Shown here in pieces: positions 50,983-57,989 of a DNA stretch of 59,359 bases. Source of the DNA: JAEHDI01 sp035455185 (GTDB lineage: Bacteria; Acidobacteriota; Terriglobia; Bryobacterales; Bryobacteraceae). Location of the stretch: positions 1 to 59,359 of the forward strand of contig DATIFQ010000043.1 in NCBI GenBank assembly GCA_035455185.1. The letters run 5' to 3'. The notes under the pieces were generated by a model. It saw only the letters and a list, made by a program, of their open reading frames with translations, was not told the origin of the DNA and made no database searches. The translations under genes were made by a program, and so were the position numbers. Numbering within the stretch: position 1 is the stretch's first letter; each line of letters starts with the position of its first letter.

Positions 50983-51312
50983 GTGACCAAGAAATTCTTG
51001 ATGTTCCTGGGGACTCTCGCCGGCGCCTTGCCTCTGTCCGGCGGCCAGATCTTCGGAACACTGACCGAGGGAGGGAAAGCCGTCGCCAAAGGAGTGGAAG
51101 TGGTAGTCGATTGCGCCGGCGAACAGGTAAAGGGCACGACGGACAACTTCGGAGGATATCGCGTGAACGTCCAGAAAACGGGCCGATGTACGTTTACGCT
51201 GACTTACAAAGGCCAGAAGCCGGCGGCCGCGATCGCGTCGCTCCGTGAACCCGTTTCGGCGGACTTTGAGCTGCGGATGCAGGATGGGAAGTACAAACTC
51301 GTCCGGCGGTGA
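50983..51312 (+). CDS. secreted transthyretin-like domain protein, 109 aa
   Basis: GTG 50983 has AAGGAG five bases upstream. A signal peptide (KKFLMFLGTLAGALPLSGG) is followed by one small beta-sandwich: GQIFGTLTEGGKAVAKGVEVVV, GTTDNFGGYRVNV and GRCTFTLTYKGQ. This is the carboxypeptidase-regulatory (transthyretin-like) pattern also found at the N-terminus of the TonB receptors in this window, here standing alone. Two cysteines (in VVDCAGEQ and GRCTF) could form a disulfide. The function is unknown; it may bind a partner at the envelope. It overlaps by four bases the GTG of the next gene. Confidence 0.7.
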   Translation: MTKKFLMFLGTLAGALPLSGGQIFGTLTEGGKAVAKGVEVVVDCAGEQVKGTTDNFGGYRVNVQKTGRCTFTLTYKGQKPAAAIASLREPVSADFELRMQDGKYKLVRR

Positions 51313-52217
51313 CGTCCATGGCCACGGAACCACAACCGGCTCGGCCGAAGGAACCCCCACCCCCAAGGGACTGGTGGCGATGGTTGCAGATTCTCGTCAT
51401 CCCCGTGACGACCATCATCGTCGGCCAGTACGCCTCGAACTGGCAGGAAAAGGAGAGCGCGCGGCGAACCTATGCCGACATGATGAACCGTCGGGCGGAA
51501 GCGGAAAGCGCTCTTCGGAAGGATATGTTCCAGACGACGATCGTGCCGTTTCTGGAGAGGAAGACCGATGACATGGAGGCCAGCGTGCTGCGTCTGGAAC
51601 TGCTGGCCAGCAACTTCCACGACTCCCTGGATCTGAGCCCGTTGTTCCGTGACGTTTACCGGACGTTGGCCGCCGAGCGAAAGCAGGGCTACGAGGAACT
51701 GATGATGCGGCTAACGACCTCGGCCCAAGAGGTCATACGCCGGGAGGTGGACGCCATCCGCGAAGCTTCCACCATTCGGACCGGCACGGTGGACGTCGAG
51801 AGCCTCAAGCAGGGTCCGCTGCCTTTGTTTGGAGAAGAGGCCCTGAATCTTCCGGGGACCAGTTCGCCGCCGCGCACGTTCCGCGTCGAGGTCCTCGACT
51901 TTGACAAGCAGCGGAGCGAATTCCTGGTTCGGCTCACAGTGTGGAACGCGGGTAGCCCGCCGGTGATGGAACTGCAAACGAAGGCGTTCCATCTTGGGCC
52001 TTTCGACTTCCCGCTCATCGACAACACGCGACTGGCTGGAGGCGACCGGGTGGCGTTGACCTTGGACGGAGCGGCCGAAGATGTGGCCCAGGTCATGCTG
52101 ATCTACTTCCCGGGTTCTCGCGCCAGCATGAAGGACAAACAGTACTACGAAGATATGGCTGCCGAGCTCCTGCGCATTGAGGAGCGGAACCGTGAGAAGT
52201 CTCAACTTTCCAGGTGA
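51309..52217 (+). CDS. single-pass membrane protein with coiled-coil region, unknown function
   Basis: GTG 51309 overlaps the preceding stop (GTGA), while ATG 51318 is three codons further in. The 302-residue protein has a proline-rich cytoplasmic start, one membrane helix (about 22-42, WWRWLQILVIPVTTIIVGQ), then a long charged helical region (about 45-150: RRTYADMMNRRAEAESALRK, MEASVLRLELLASNF). A beta-rich domain of about 100 residues follows (FRVEVLDFDKQRSEFLVRLTVW), then a helical C-terminus. No family was recognised. The arrangement suggests a membrane-tethered sensor or scaffold whose partner may be the adjacent transthyretin-like protein. Confidence 0.6.
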   Translation: MTSMATEPQPARPKEPPPPRDWWRWLQILVIPVTTIIVGQYASNWQEKESARRTYADMMNRRAEAESALRKDMFQTTIVPFLERKTDDMEASVLRLELLASNFHDSLDLSPLFRDVYRTLAAERKQGYEELMMRLTTSAQEVIRREVDAIREASTIRTGTVDVESLKQGPLPLFGEEALNLPGTSSPPRTFRVEVLDFDKQRSEFLVRLTVWNAGSPPVMELQTKAFHLGPFDFPLIDNTRLAGGDRVALTLDGAAEDVAQVMLIYFPGSRASMKDKQYYEDMAAELLRIEERNREKSQLSR

Positions 52218-52396
52218 GTGCTGAGCTCGACGGTTGTGCCAGGATCAGACCACAGGTAGACTATATAGTATCTGGGTTCATCTGGCGATCACCGGCTCAC
52301 GCCCCTGGTTCCGGACTCTTTTCTCGGTGTCCTACTCATGGGTGCTGAAGTAGGCTGGGCGGGGGCTCCAAGGCACAACCGGGAGCTTCGAGTGAC

Positions 52397-53368
52397 ATGA
52401 CCAAAGCGGACGTTTTCCCGGCTTGGGGCCGCATCCTCTCGGGACACCGGCCCCTTTTGGCGCTCGAGATCACCAGGGAGTGCCCTTTGCGATGTCCCGG
52501 TTGCTACGCGTACGAATTGGGACATCTCCCGAATCAGGTTCCCCTGCGCGAGCTGAGCGACCTTCGAGGCGACGATCTGGTAAATGGTGTGCTCGCTCTG
52601 GTTCGCCGCTTTCGGCCCATCCACATCTCGATCGTGGGAGGGGAACCGTTGGTCCGGTATCGGGAGTTGGACGTTCTGCTGCCCAAGTTGGCTGCCATGA
52701 GGATCGAAGTGCAGCTCGTCACGAGCGCGGTGCGGCCGATTCCCGCGGCTTGGGCGGAGTTGCCGAATCTTCACCTGGTCGTCTCGATTGACGGCTTGCA
52801 GCCGGAGCACGACCGCAGGCGATCTCCCGCCACCTATGCTCGTATTCTCGAAAACATTTCCAGCCATCGGATCATTGTGCACTGCACGGTTACGAGGAAG
52901 CTCCTCGTTCGCCCGGGGTATCTCCGCGATTTCGTCGGCTTCTGGTCGGAACGGCAGGAGGTTCGGAAAATCTGGTTTAGCCTCTTCACTCCACAGGAGG
53001 GCGACTATTCGGAAGAGCGGCTGACCTCCAAGGATCGCTCGGATGTGGTGGCGGAACTGAGCCGCTTGAGAGCTTTCCCCAAAGTGGATATGCCGGAGGT
53101 GGTTCTCGATGGCTACCTGCACCCGCCGGAGTCGCCGCGGCAGTGCGCCTTTGCGCAGTTGACGACCTGCATCTCCGCCGACTTGGCCACCCGCATTACC
53201 CCCTGCCAGTTCGGCGGGCGGCCCGTCTGCTCCGAGTGTGGCTGCATGGCCTCGGCCGGCTTGGCTGCGATTGCGAAATATAAGCTGGGCGGCTTGATCC
53301 CGGTCTCGAGCATTCTTTCCCTCTCCAGGAGGACCGGCGAGCAGCTATCCCAGATGGGCTTCGTCTGA
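52397..53368 (+). CDS. radical SAM protein with Cys-rich (SPASM-like) C-terminus
   Basis: The 323-residue protein has the radical SAM motif C29-x3-C33-x2-C36 in RECPLRCPGCYAYELG, GGEP (VGGEPLVR) for SAM binding, and the barrel strand LVVSIDGLQPEHD. The C-terminus contains six cysteines (about C250, C258, C270, C278, C281, C283), a pattern compatible with one auxiliary iron-sulfur cluster as in SPASM/twitch proteins. These enzymes often modify peptides or cofactors. No precursor peptide gene was recognised nearby. The start ATG 52397 lacks a convincing Shine-Dalgarno (GGGAGCTTCGAGTGAC). It lies 179 bp downstream of the membrane protein. Confidence 0.85.
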   Translation: MTKADVFPAWGRILSGHRPLLALEITRECPLRCPGCYAYELGHLPNQVPLRELSDLRGDDLVNGVLALVRRFRPIHISIVGGEPLVRYRELDVLLPKLAAMRIEVQLVTSAVRPIPAAWAELPNLHLVVSIDGLQPEHDRRRSPATYARILENISSHRIIVHCTVTRKLLVRPGYLRDFVGFWSERQEVRKIWFSLFTPQEGDYSEERLTSKDRSDVVAELSRLRAFPKVDMPEVVLDGYLHPPESPRQCAFAQLTTCISADLATRITPCQFGGRPVCSECGCMASAGLAAIAKYKLGGLIPVSSILSLSRRTGEQLSQMGFV

Positions 53369-53400
53369 TCAGTAGGCTGCCGGGGGCCGCAAGTGCAGGG

Positions 53401-53466
53401 AAGAAATGGGGACTGACTACCATTTCGCCGCCGTTGCGAAATGGCTGTCTGTCTCCCATTTCTTCT
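53401..53466. repeat. nested-palindrome repeat, copy 3
   Basis: Outer arms GAAGAAATGGG (53401-53411) and CCCATTTCTTC (53456-53466) are exact complements. The inner stem is CCATTTCGC (53421-53429) with GCGAAATGG (53437-53445). GGGGACTGAC and GTCTGTCTCCC join them. It is the most regular copy. Confidence 0.8.
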
Positions 53467-53487
53467 TGCGTTCAGTCGCGCTAATTC

Positions 53488-53541
53488 GCGCCTCCTATTC
53501 CACCCACCAGCTCGTAATAGCACGCCGCCGGCTGCGCGGCC
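53488..53541 (-). pseudogene. remnant of an SGNH-hydrolase gene tail, fragment A
   Basis: On the minus strand this stretch would encode the ending PAACYYELV found at the end of the intact gene at 54953. About 50 bp match, including bases just past the stop. Nothing upstream of the tail is retained. Confidence 0.55.
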
Positions 53542-53545
53542 GTGG

Positions 53546-53573
53546 GGCAGACGATCGCTTTTTGTCGTCTGCC
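53546..53573. repeat. hairpin with T-rich loop
   Basis: GGCAGACGA (53546-53554) and TCGTCTGCC (53565-53573) enclose TCGCTTTTTG. It directly follows tail fragment A. It could be a terminator remnant or another dispersed repeat. Confidence 0.5.
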
Positions 53574-53689
53574 ACCCTCGCAGGCCACGATGTCCAGAAT
53601 ATTGCCCCGTCCATAAATAGTGGACAACAGAAATATTTGGACAGGAACGGGACAACACCATATTCCCCCAACATCCGTTTGCGTTTATC

Positions 53690-53792
53690 TGTGGCCCCTC
53701 CTACTCCACCACCAGCTCGTAATAGCACGCCGCCGGCTGCGCGGCCACCCGCTGCCGCGTCTCCAGGTCCGCTTCCAGCGCGTCGAGGTGGT
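53690..53792 (-). pseudogene. remnant of an SGNH-hydrolase gene tail, fragment B
   Basis: About 90 bp resemble the 3' end of the gene at 54953. The minus-strand reading LDALEADLETRQRVAAQP then AACYYELVVE parallels LDALDADLEARQRATAQP then AACYYELVAE. Upstream of this the similarity ends abruptly, so it is the stump of a deleted paralogue. Confidence 0.65.
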
Positions 53793-53855
53793 AGCACGCC
53801 GAAAACGTGGTACCTGCAATACCACTCCCCCTGAGGTTGGGTTGATGCCGCGGCG

Positions 53856-54095
53856 CTATTGCCCGTGGGAGATGAGAGTGAGCCCCGGAACCCCGAGGCA
53901 ATCATTTCGGTTATGGGTGATCAGCGGCGCGCCGGTGATCAGGGCAGTGGCCGCGATCCAGGCATCGGCGCAGTCAATCCTCCGCCCGCTCGCCTGTGCT
54001 GCGACGGTGACCTCCGCCCACTTCGTGCAGAGATCCCGGTCGTACGGCAGCACGACAAAAGGCTCCAGATACTCTCGAAGCCGGTTCCGGCGCAT
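53856..54095 (-). pseudogene. 5'-truncated PIN-domain (VapC-type) toxin remnant
   Basis: The 79-residue frame matches only the C-terminal half of a VapC PIN domain: RRIDCADAWIAATALITGAPLITHNRNDC, with the conserved Asp of DAWIAATA and the Asn/Asp of THNRND, then VPGLTLIS. An intact VapC has about 130 residues and begins with an LDTN-type strand bearing the first catalytic Asp. That part is missing, and the 3' end of the beta-barrel gene lies only 7 bp upstream. Without the N-terminal Asp it cannot be an active ribonuclease. No VapB antitoxin gene is present. It is interpreted as the remnant of a toxin-antitoxin pair. Confidence 0.75.
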
Positions 54096-54102
54096 AGACG
54101 CT

Positions 54103-54744
54103 TCACAAGAACAGCGAAAAACCCGCCGAATACGCCAGGTTGTGCTGCCAGCCCGGTTCCGGCGTTATCTGGATATCCCGCAGCTTCTGGATCACGTAAT
54201 CGCGAACGTCCAACCGGATGCCATAGCGGTCGCTGAGCCGTATCTTCAGTCCGCCTCCGACATTGGCTACGAACTTACGATCGTGGCGGATCGTCGCGCC
54301 ACCCAGCCCCGCGGTTGCAAACGGGCGGACTCGACTTAGCTGGCGGGCGGCATGCGCCACGAAGTTGTAGCAGAGCGTGTGAACCCCCAAACCCTCTCCC
54401 GCCACTTCCCGATTCGTGATCTCCAGCGGAGGATTCTTCGGCGAAACGGTGTACTTCAGATGAGTGCGCTGATAAGAGTAACCGACCTCGTGCGCGAGGT
54501 ATTCCCATTGGTTGATAGTGATGGCAGCCCCAGCCCGGAAGCCGTCGCTCAGCCGCACGTCGAGCAGGACGGGCTGCGGATACGCGAGCACAGTCGTCTC
54601 GCCCAGCTTTCCGCCACGGAACGTGGACCAGCCCGCCTGGACAGCCACTTCCATCTGCGCATGGGAAGCTTGCGCTGCCAGCAGAACGCCGGCGAGCAGG
54701 CAAACCGGGCGAACCACCTGGGAGACGCCACGCTTACGGAACAT
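54103..54744 (-). CDS. outer-membrane beta-barrel protein (OmpW/opacity-like)
   Basis: The 213-residue protein has a signal peptide (VVRPVCLLAGVLLAAQASHAQ). Alternating-residue strands of a small eight-stranded barrel follow: MEVAVQAGWSTFRG, GFRAGAAITINQWEYLAHEVGY, RPFATAGLGGATIR, KFVANVGGGLKIRL and RYGIRLDVRDYVI. It ends AYSAGFSLFL, with a hydrophobic C-terminal strand as expected for BAM recognition. Such barrels are common envelope proteins of unknown function. GGAGGCCG precedes the ATG. The VapC remnant follows immediately at its 3' side. It may be co-oriented with, but not closely linked to, the SGNH hydrolase gene 208 bp upstream. Confidence 0.78.
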   Translation of the reverse strand: MFRKRGVSQVVRPVCLLAGVLLAAQASHAQMEVAVQAGWSTFRGGKLGETTVLAYPQPVLLDVRLSDGFRAGAAITINQWEYLAHEVGYSYQRTHLKYTVSPKNPPLEITNREVAGEGLGVHTLCYNFVAHAARQLSRVRPFATAGLGGATIRHDRKFVANVGGGLKIRLSDRYGIRLDVRDYVIQKLRDIQITPEPGWQHNLAYSAGFSLFL

Positions 54745-54952
54745 AGCGGCCTCCTTTCATCGGGGCGAGAAATTCTGTCCCTTGGACGCGCTGGAATTTC
54801 CCGCGGTTGCGCTCTCCTTGCCCGCCGCCACGACGACCAGAGCCAAGCAAAGTCAGGGAAGTGCCATATTTCCCACGTTCATAGTGCGTCCGCGGTACGG
54901 TTCGTTACAGGGCGCGTGTCGGGTTCAAGCGCCCTTGGACTGCCCGCGGCCC

Positions 54953-56197
54953 CTATTCCGCCACCAGTTCGTAATAGCACGCCGCCGGCTGAGCAGTTGC
55001 CCGCTGCCGCGCCTCCAGGTCCGCGTCCAGCGCGTCGAGGTTCTCCAGAATCGACCCTACGCGCGGCAGGTTGTCCTCCGCGAGCGGTACCTCGACCTGC
55101 CGCCACCGGGTCTGGTGTACCCCGGACCGCTTCAGTGTCAACTCGTGCACGCTCGCCGCCTGCGCTGCCATCGGCGTCGGCAACTCGGCCAGGTTGATCC
55201 CCCTGCCAAGCTGCGCGGCGTCAAACGAGCCCACTGTCGCGCCGTTGATCTTCAGCGTGTACCGCGCGGCCTTCAACCCGGAAACCTTTAGCGTCTGCTG
55301 ATTAAGCGTCTCGACGAAATCCGACGACCGCACCGCCAGCGCAATCACCGCGTCTTTCATGTTGACCGGCATCGGCAGCGCGGCGTCCTTCTGCGTCCAC
55401 GAAACCGTCTTGCCTGTCGCGACGCCCGTGACCTCCGTATTCTTCGCCTCTAGAACCCTGCCCGCCGCCGCGTCGATCTCCACGGCCGTCACCAGCGGCC
55501 CCGCTCCCCACGCCTTCAGCAGACAGGCCGCCATCAACAGATGGCCGCCCGGACCCGGATGCACGCGGTCCGGGATGATTCGCTGCGCTTGTTTCGGATC
55601 GGTGGCGTTCGCTTTGCGCAACGCCTCGACCACCGGCCCGTTCAGGTCCGCCACCGCCATCCCATTGCGCTGCGCCAGTTCTTTCACAAACTCGCCGTAG
55701 CGAACCAGCACCGCGTTGTAGCCGCCGGGGAACGTCGGGTCGCGCGTGACGTCGTCGAACGGCGACGGCTGGATCAGCGTCATCCGAATGCCGGGCGCCG
55801 CTTCCTTCATCATCTTCACGATGTGCTCGAAGCCGGCCGTGTACTCCCGGAAAATCTCCTCGTCAAACGCGCGGTACCGGCCGTCGTTCATGCCGAGCAT
55901 CACCGTCAACGCCGTCGGCTTGTACGCAACCACATCCCGCTCCAGCCGCTTGTCGATCGGCCCGCCGCCTCCTCCGGACACGCGGTCGCCACCCCATCCG
56001 GAGTGAACGAACCGAACCGGCAGCTTCGGATAGCGCGTCACCACGAACGTCTCGACGAACGTCGTGTACAGCCGCTGATCGGTGATGCTGTCACCGTAGA
56101 ACACGACCGTGTCATTCGGCCGCAACGAAAAGCCGTCTTGCGCCGGCATGACGCAGACGAACGCAACAGCGAGGCTCAGCAGGAATCGTAAACGCAT
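54953..56197 (-). CDS. secreted SGNH/GDSL hydrolase
   Basis: ATG 56197 begins a signal peptide (MRLRFLLSLAVAFVCVMPAQ); the product has 414 residues. SGNH blocks are complete: block I VVFYGDSITD with the nucleophile Ser, block II GWGGDRV (Gly), block III VMLGMND (Asn), block V IPDRVHPGPGG (Asp-x-x-His). The C-terminal part (about 250-380) is a beta-rich accessory domain (YTLKINGATVGSFDAAQL). The last 35 residues form a helical tail (LDALDADLEARQRATAQP and AACYYELVAE) that also survives as two separate remnants at 53488 and 53690. SGNH enzymes deacylate or deacetylate lipids and polysaccharides. The divergent GH123-like genes, 78 bp away, suggest glycan deacetylation. Confidence 0.88.
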   Translation of the reverse strand: MRLRFLLSLAVAFVCVMPAQDGFSLRPNDTVVFYGDSITDQRLYTTFVETFVVTRYPKLPVRFVHSGWGGDRVSGGGGGPIDKRLERDVVAYKPTALTVMLGMNDGRYRAFDEEIFREYTAGFEHIVKMMKEAAPGIRMTLIQPSPFDDVTRDPTFPGGYNAVLVRYGEFVKELAQRNGMAVADLNGPVVEALRKANATDPKQAQRIIPDRVHPGPGGHLLMAACLLKAWGAGPLVTAVEIDAAAGRVLEAKNTEVTGVATGKTVSWTQKDAALPMPVNMKDAVIALAVRSSDFVETLNQQTLKVSGLKAARYTLKINGATVGSFDAAQLGRGINLAELPTPMAAQAASVHELTLKRSGVHQTRWRQVEVPLAEDNLPRVGSILENLDALDADLEARQRATAQPAACYYELVAE

Positions 56198-56275
56198 AAT
56201 CTGCTCATGGTACTTCGAAACTTCGGACAATCGGTCGTCCTGTGATATAAAAGGGTCCTTATAGGCGAAGACCGA

Positions 56276-57973
56276 ATGCAAAAATCCAAACTGCTGACTG
56301 CGATTCCTTTGCTCGTCGTGCTCGTCGGCGCGGGGTGTGGCGGGAGTTCCTCGCTGCGCACGTGGCACGTGGATTCCCTCGTCAAGGTGTTCCCCGACGA
56401 CAAGCCGGGCACGAACGAGTTGTCAGACAAGACATGGCTTGTTGCGCGCAACGGCCACGTTAACGTTCAGGTGGCCCTCCGTTCGGAAAAGGCGATCCCG
56501 CAACTGCGAGTCGAACTCAAAGCACCCGAGAACGACGGCAAGAAACTTGAGGCGGAAGCGCGCTGGGTCGAGTACGTGCCCATCGGGTCCAACCCGCCCG
56601 GCACGCCGTTCGACGAGTTGGTTCGTCCTGCTCCCGGCTTATTTCCCGATCCGCTGATGGAGACGTGGCCGTTCGCGCTGAAGGCGGCCATCACGCAGCC
56701 GGTGTGGGTTACGGTCCACGCCCCGGCGGACGCGCAGCCCGGCGAATACAAAGGCGAAGTAACGTTCTTCGCCGGACAGGAAAGGCTGAAGTCGGTGGAC
56801 TTCACCGTGCGCGTTACAGCGGCGGCCGTTCCCGCGGAGCAGAAGCTCAAGGTCACCAACTGGTTCAATTTCAGCTACGATCCCGCGACCCCCGATCTGA
56901 GGTTGCACTACAAGATCGACCCTTACAGCGACAAGCATTGGGAGCTGCTCGGCAACCTCGGCAGGGTGATGGCGGCGCACAAGCAGAACGTCATCCTCAC
57001 GCCGGTCATGGCGCTGGCGAAGCCGTCGGTCGCCGGCGGCGCCATTCGCTACGACTTCTCGCTGTTCGACAAGTGGGTCGAGACGTTCCAGAAGGCCGGC
57101 CTCGTGGGCACCATCGAGGGCGGGCATCTGCTCGGCCGCAGCGGCGGCTTCTTCACCCCGATGGTCGTACCCGCCTACGTGATCGAAGGCGGTCGGATTG
57201 TGCAGAAGGGACTCGATACGGATGACCCGCGCGCGGAGCAGTTCCTCGGCTCGTTCCTCACCGCGCTCTACGCGCACTTGAAGGAGAAAGGTTGGGAGAA
57301 GCAGTACATCCAGCACGTCCACGACGAGCCGCATGACCGCGAAGCCGCGATCTATAACCGGTACTCGAAGATCATCCACAAATACCTGCCTGGCGTCCCG
57401 ACCATCGACGCCGTCGGCCTCGATCAGGACATCAGCTTTTTCGCCGACGTCTGCGACATCTGGGTCCCGGTGCTCAGCAGCTTCGACCACCAGCTCGACA
57501 AGATGCGCGCTCACGTCGAGAAAGGCGGCCAGGCGTGGTTCTACACCTGCATCGGTCCGCAGGGCCGGTACCTCAACCGCTTCACCGACCTGCCGCTCGT
57601 CAAGACCCAGCTTCTGCACTGGTTCAACTTCCGCTATGACCTCACCGGCTTCCTCCATTGGGGCGGCAGTTCCTGGGGGCCGAAACCCTTCCAGAACGTG
57701 CAGACGGTGATCAACGACAACCGCACGCTGCTGCCGGCGGGCGACAACGCCATCGTGTATCCGAACGCCGAGAAGCTCTCCGTGCTCAGCTCGATCCGCC
57801 TCGAAGCGATGCGTGAGGGCATCGAGGACTACGAGCTGCTGGTGGCGCTGGCGGGCAAGGATCAGGCGAAGGCGAAGGGGCTGGCGAAGACCGCCATCCC
57901 CAACATCAACGATTACGTCCGCGACGTGCCGGCGTTCCGGAAGCTCCAACGGCAGCTTCTGGAGGCGTTCTAA
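56276..57973 (+). CDS. DUF4091/GH123-like lipoprotein
   Basis: The 565-residue protein begins with a lipoprotein signal (LLTAIPLLVVLVGAGC; lipobox VGAGC at about 17-21). An N-terminal beta-sandwich (about 28-190) is followed by a TIM-barrel region. YIQHVHDEPHDREAA near 345 has the adjacent Asp-Glu pair characteristic of GH123 N-acetyl-beta-galactosaminidases, which use substrate-assisted catalysis. DUF4091 closes the protein with WYY-like FLHWGGSSWG and RLEAMREGIEDYELLVAL. Family membership is well supported; GalNAc specificity is only assumed. It is divergent from the SGNH hydrolase and followed 16 bp later by a paralogue. Confidence 0.85.
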   Translation: MQKSKLLTAIPLLVVLVGAGCGGSSSLRTWHVDSLVKVFPDDKPGTNELSDKTWLVARNGHVNVQVALRSEKAIPQLRVELKAPENDGKKLEAEARWVEYVPIGSNPPGTPFDELVRPAPGLFPDPLMETWPFALKAAITQPVWVTVHAPADAQPGEYKGEVTFFAGQERLKSVDFTVRVTAAAVPAEQKLKVTNWFNFSYDPATPDLRLHYKIDPYSDKHWELLGNLGRVMAAHKQNVILTPVMALAKPSVAGGAIRYDFSLFDKWVETFQKAGLVGTIEGGHLLGRSGGFFTPMVVPAYVIEGGRIVQKGLDTDDPRAEQFLGSFLTALYAHLKEKGWEKQYIQHVHDEPHDREAAIYNRYSKIIHKYLPGVPTIDAVGLDQDISFFADVCDIWVPVLSSFDHQLDKMRAHVEKGGQAWFYTCIGPQGRYLNRFTDLPLVKTQLLHWFNFRYDLTGFLHWGGSSWGPKPFQNVQTVINDNRTLLPAGDNAIVYPNAEKLSVLSSIRLEAMREGIEDYELLVALAGKDQAKAKGLAKTAIPNINDYVRDVPAFRKLQRQLLEAF

Positions 57974-57989
57974 CGAGGGGAAAAAGGTG

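Larger units (their letters stand above)
53369..53855. other. 487-bp non-coding stretch with repeats and gene debris
   Basis: No intact gene was found. The stretch contains nested-palindrome copy 3, two remnants of the 3' end of the SGNH hydrolase gene, a 9-bp hairpin at 53546-53573, and CGTTTATCTGTGGCCCC, which resembles short sequences dispersed in many bacterial genomes. Confidence 0.6.

Noticed and set aside
52338..52400. 20-residue open frame just before the radical SAM gene, considered as a precursor peptide
   Set aside because: It has no Shine-Dalgarno, no Cys, Thr or Ser-rich core and no leader/core division. A 20-codon frame is expected by chance in GC-rich DNA.
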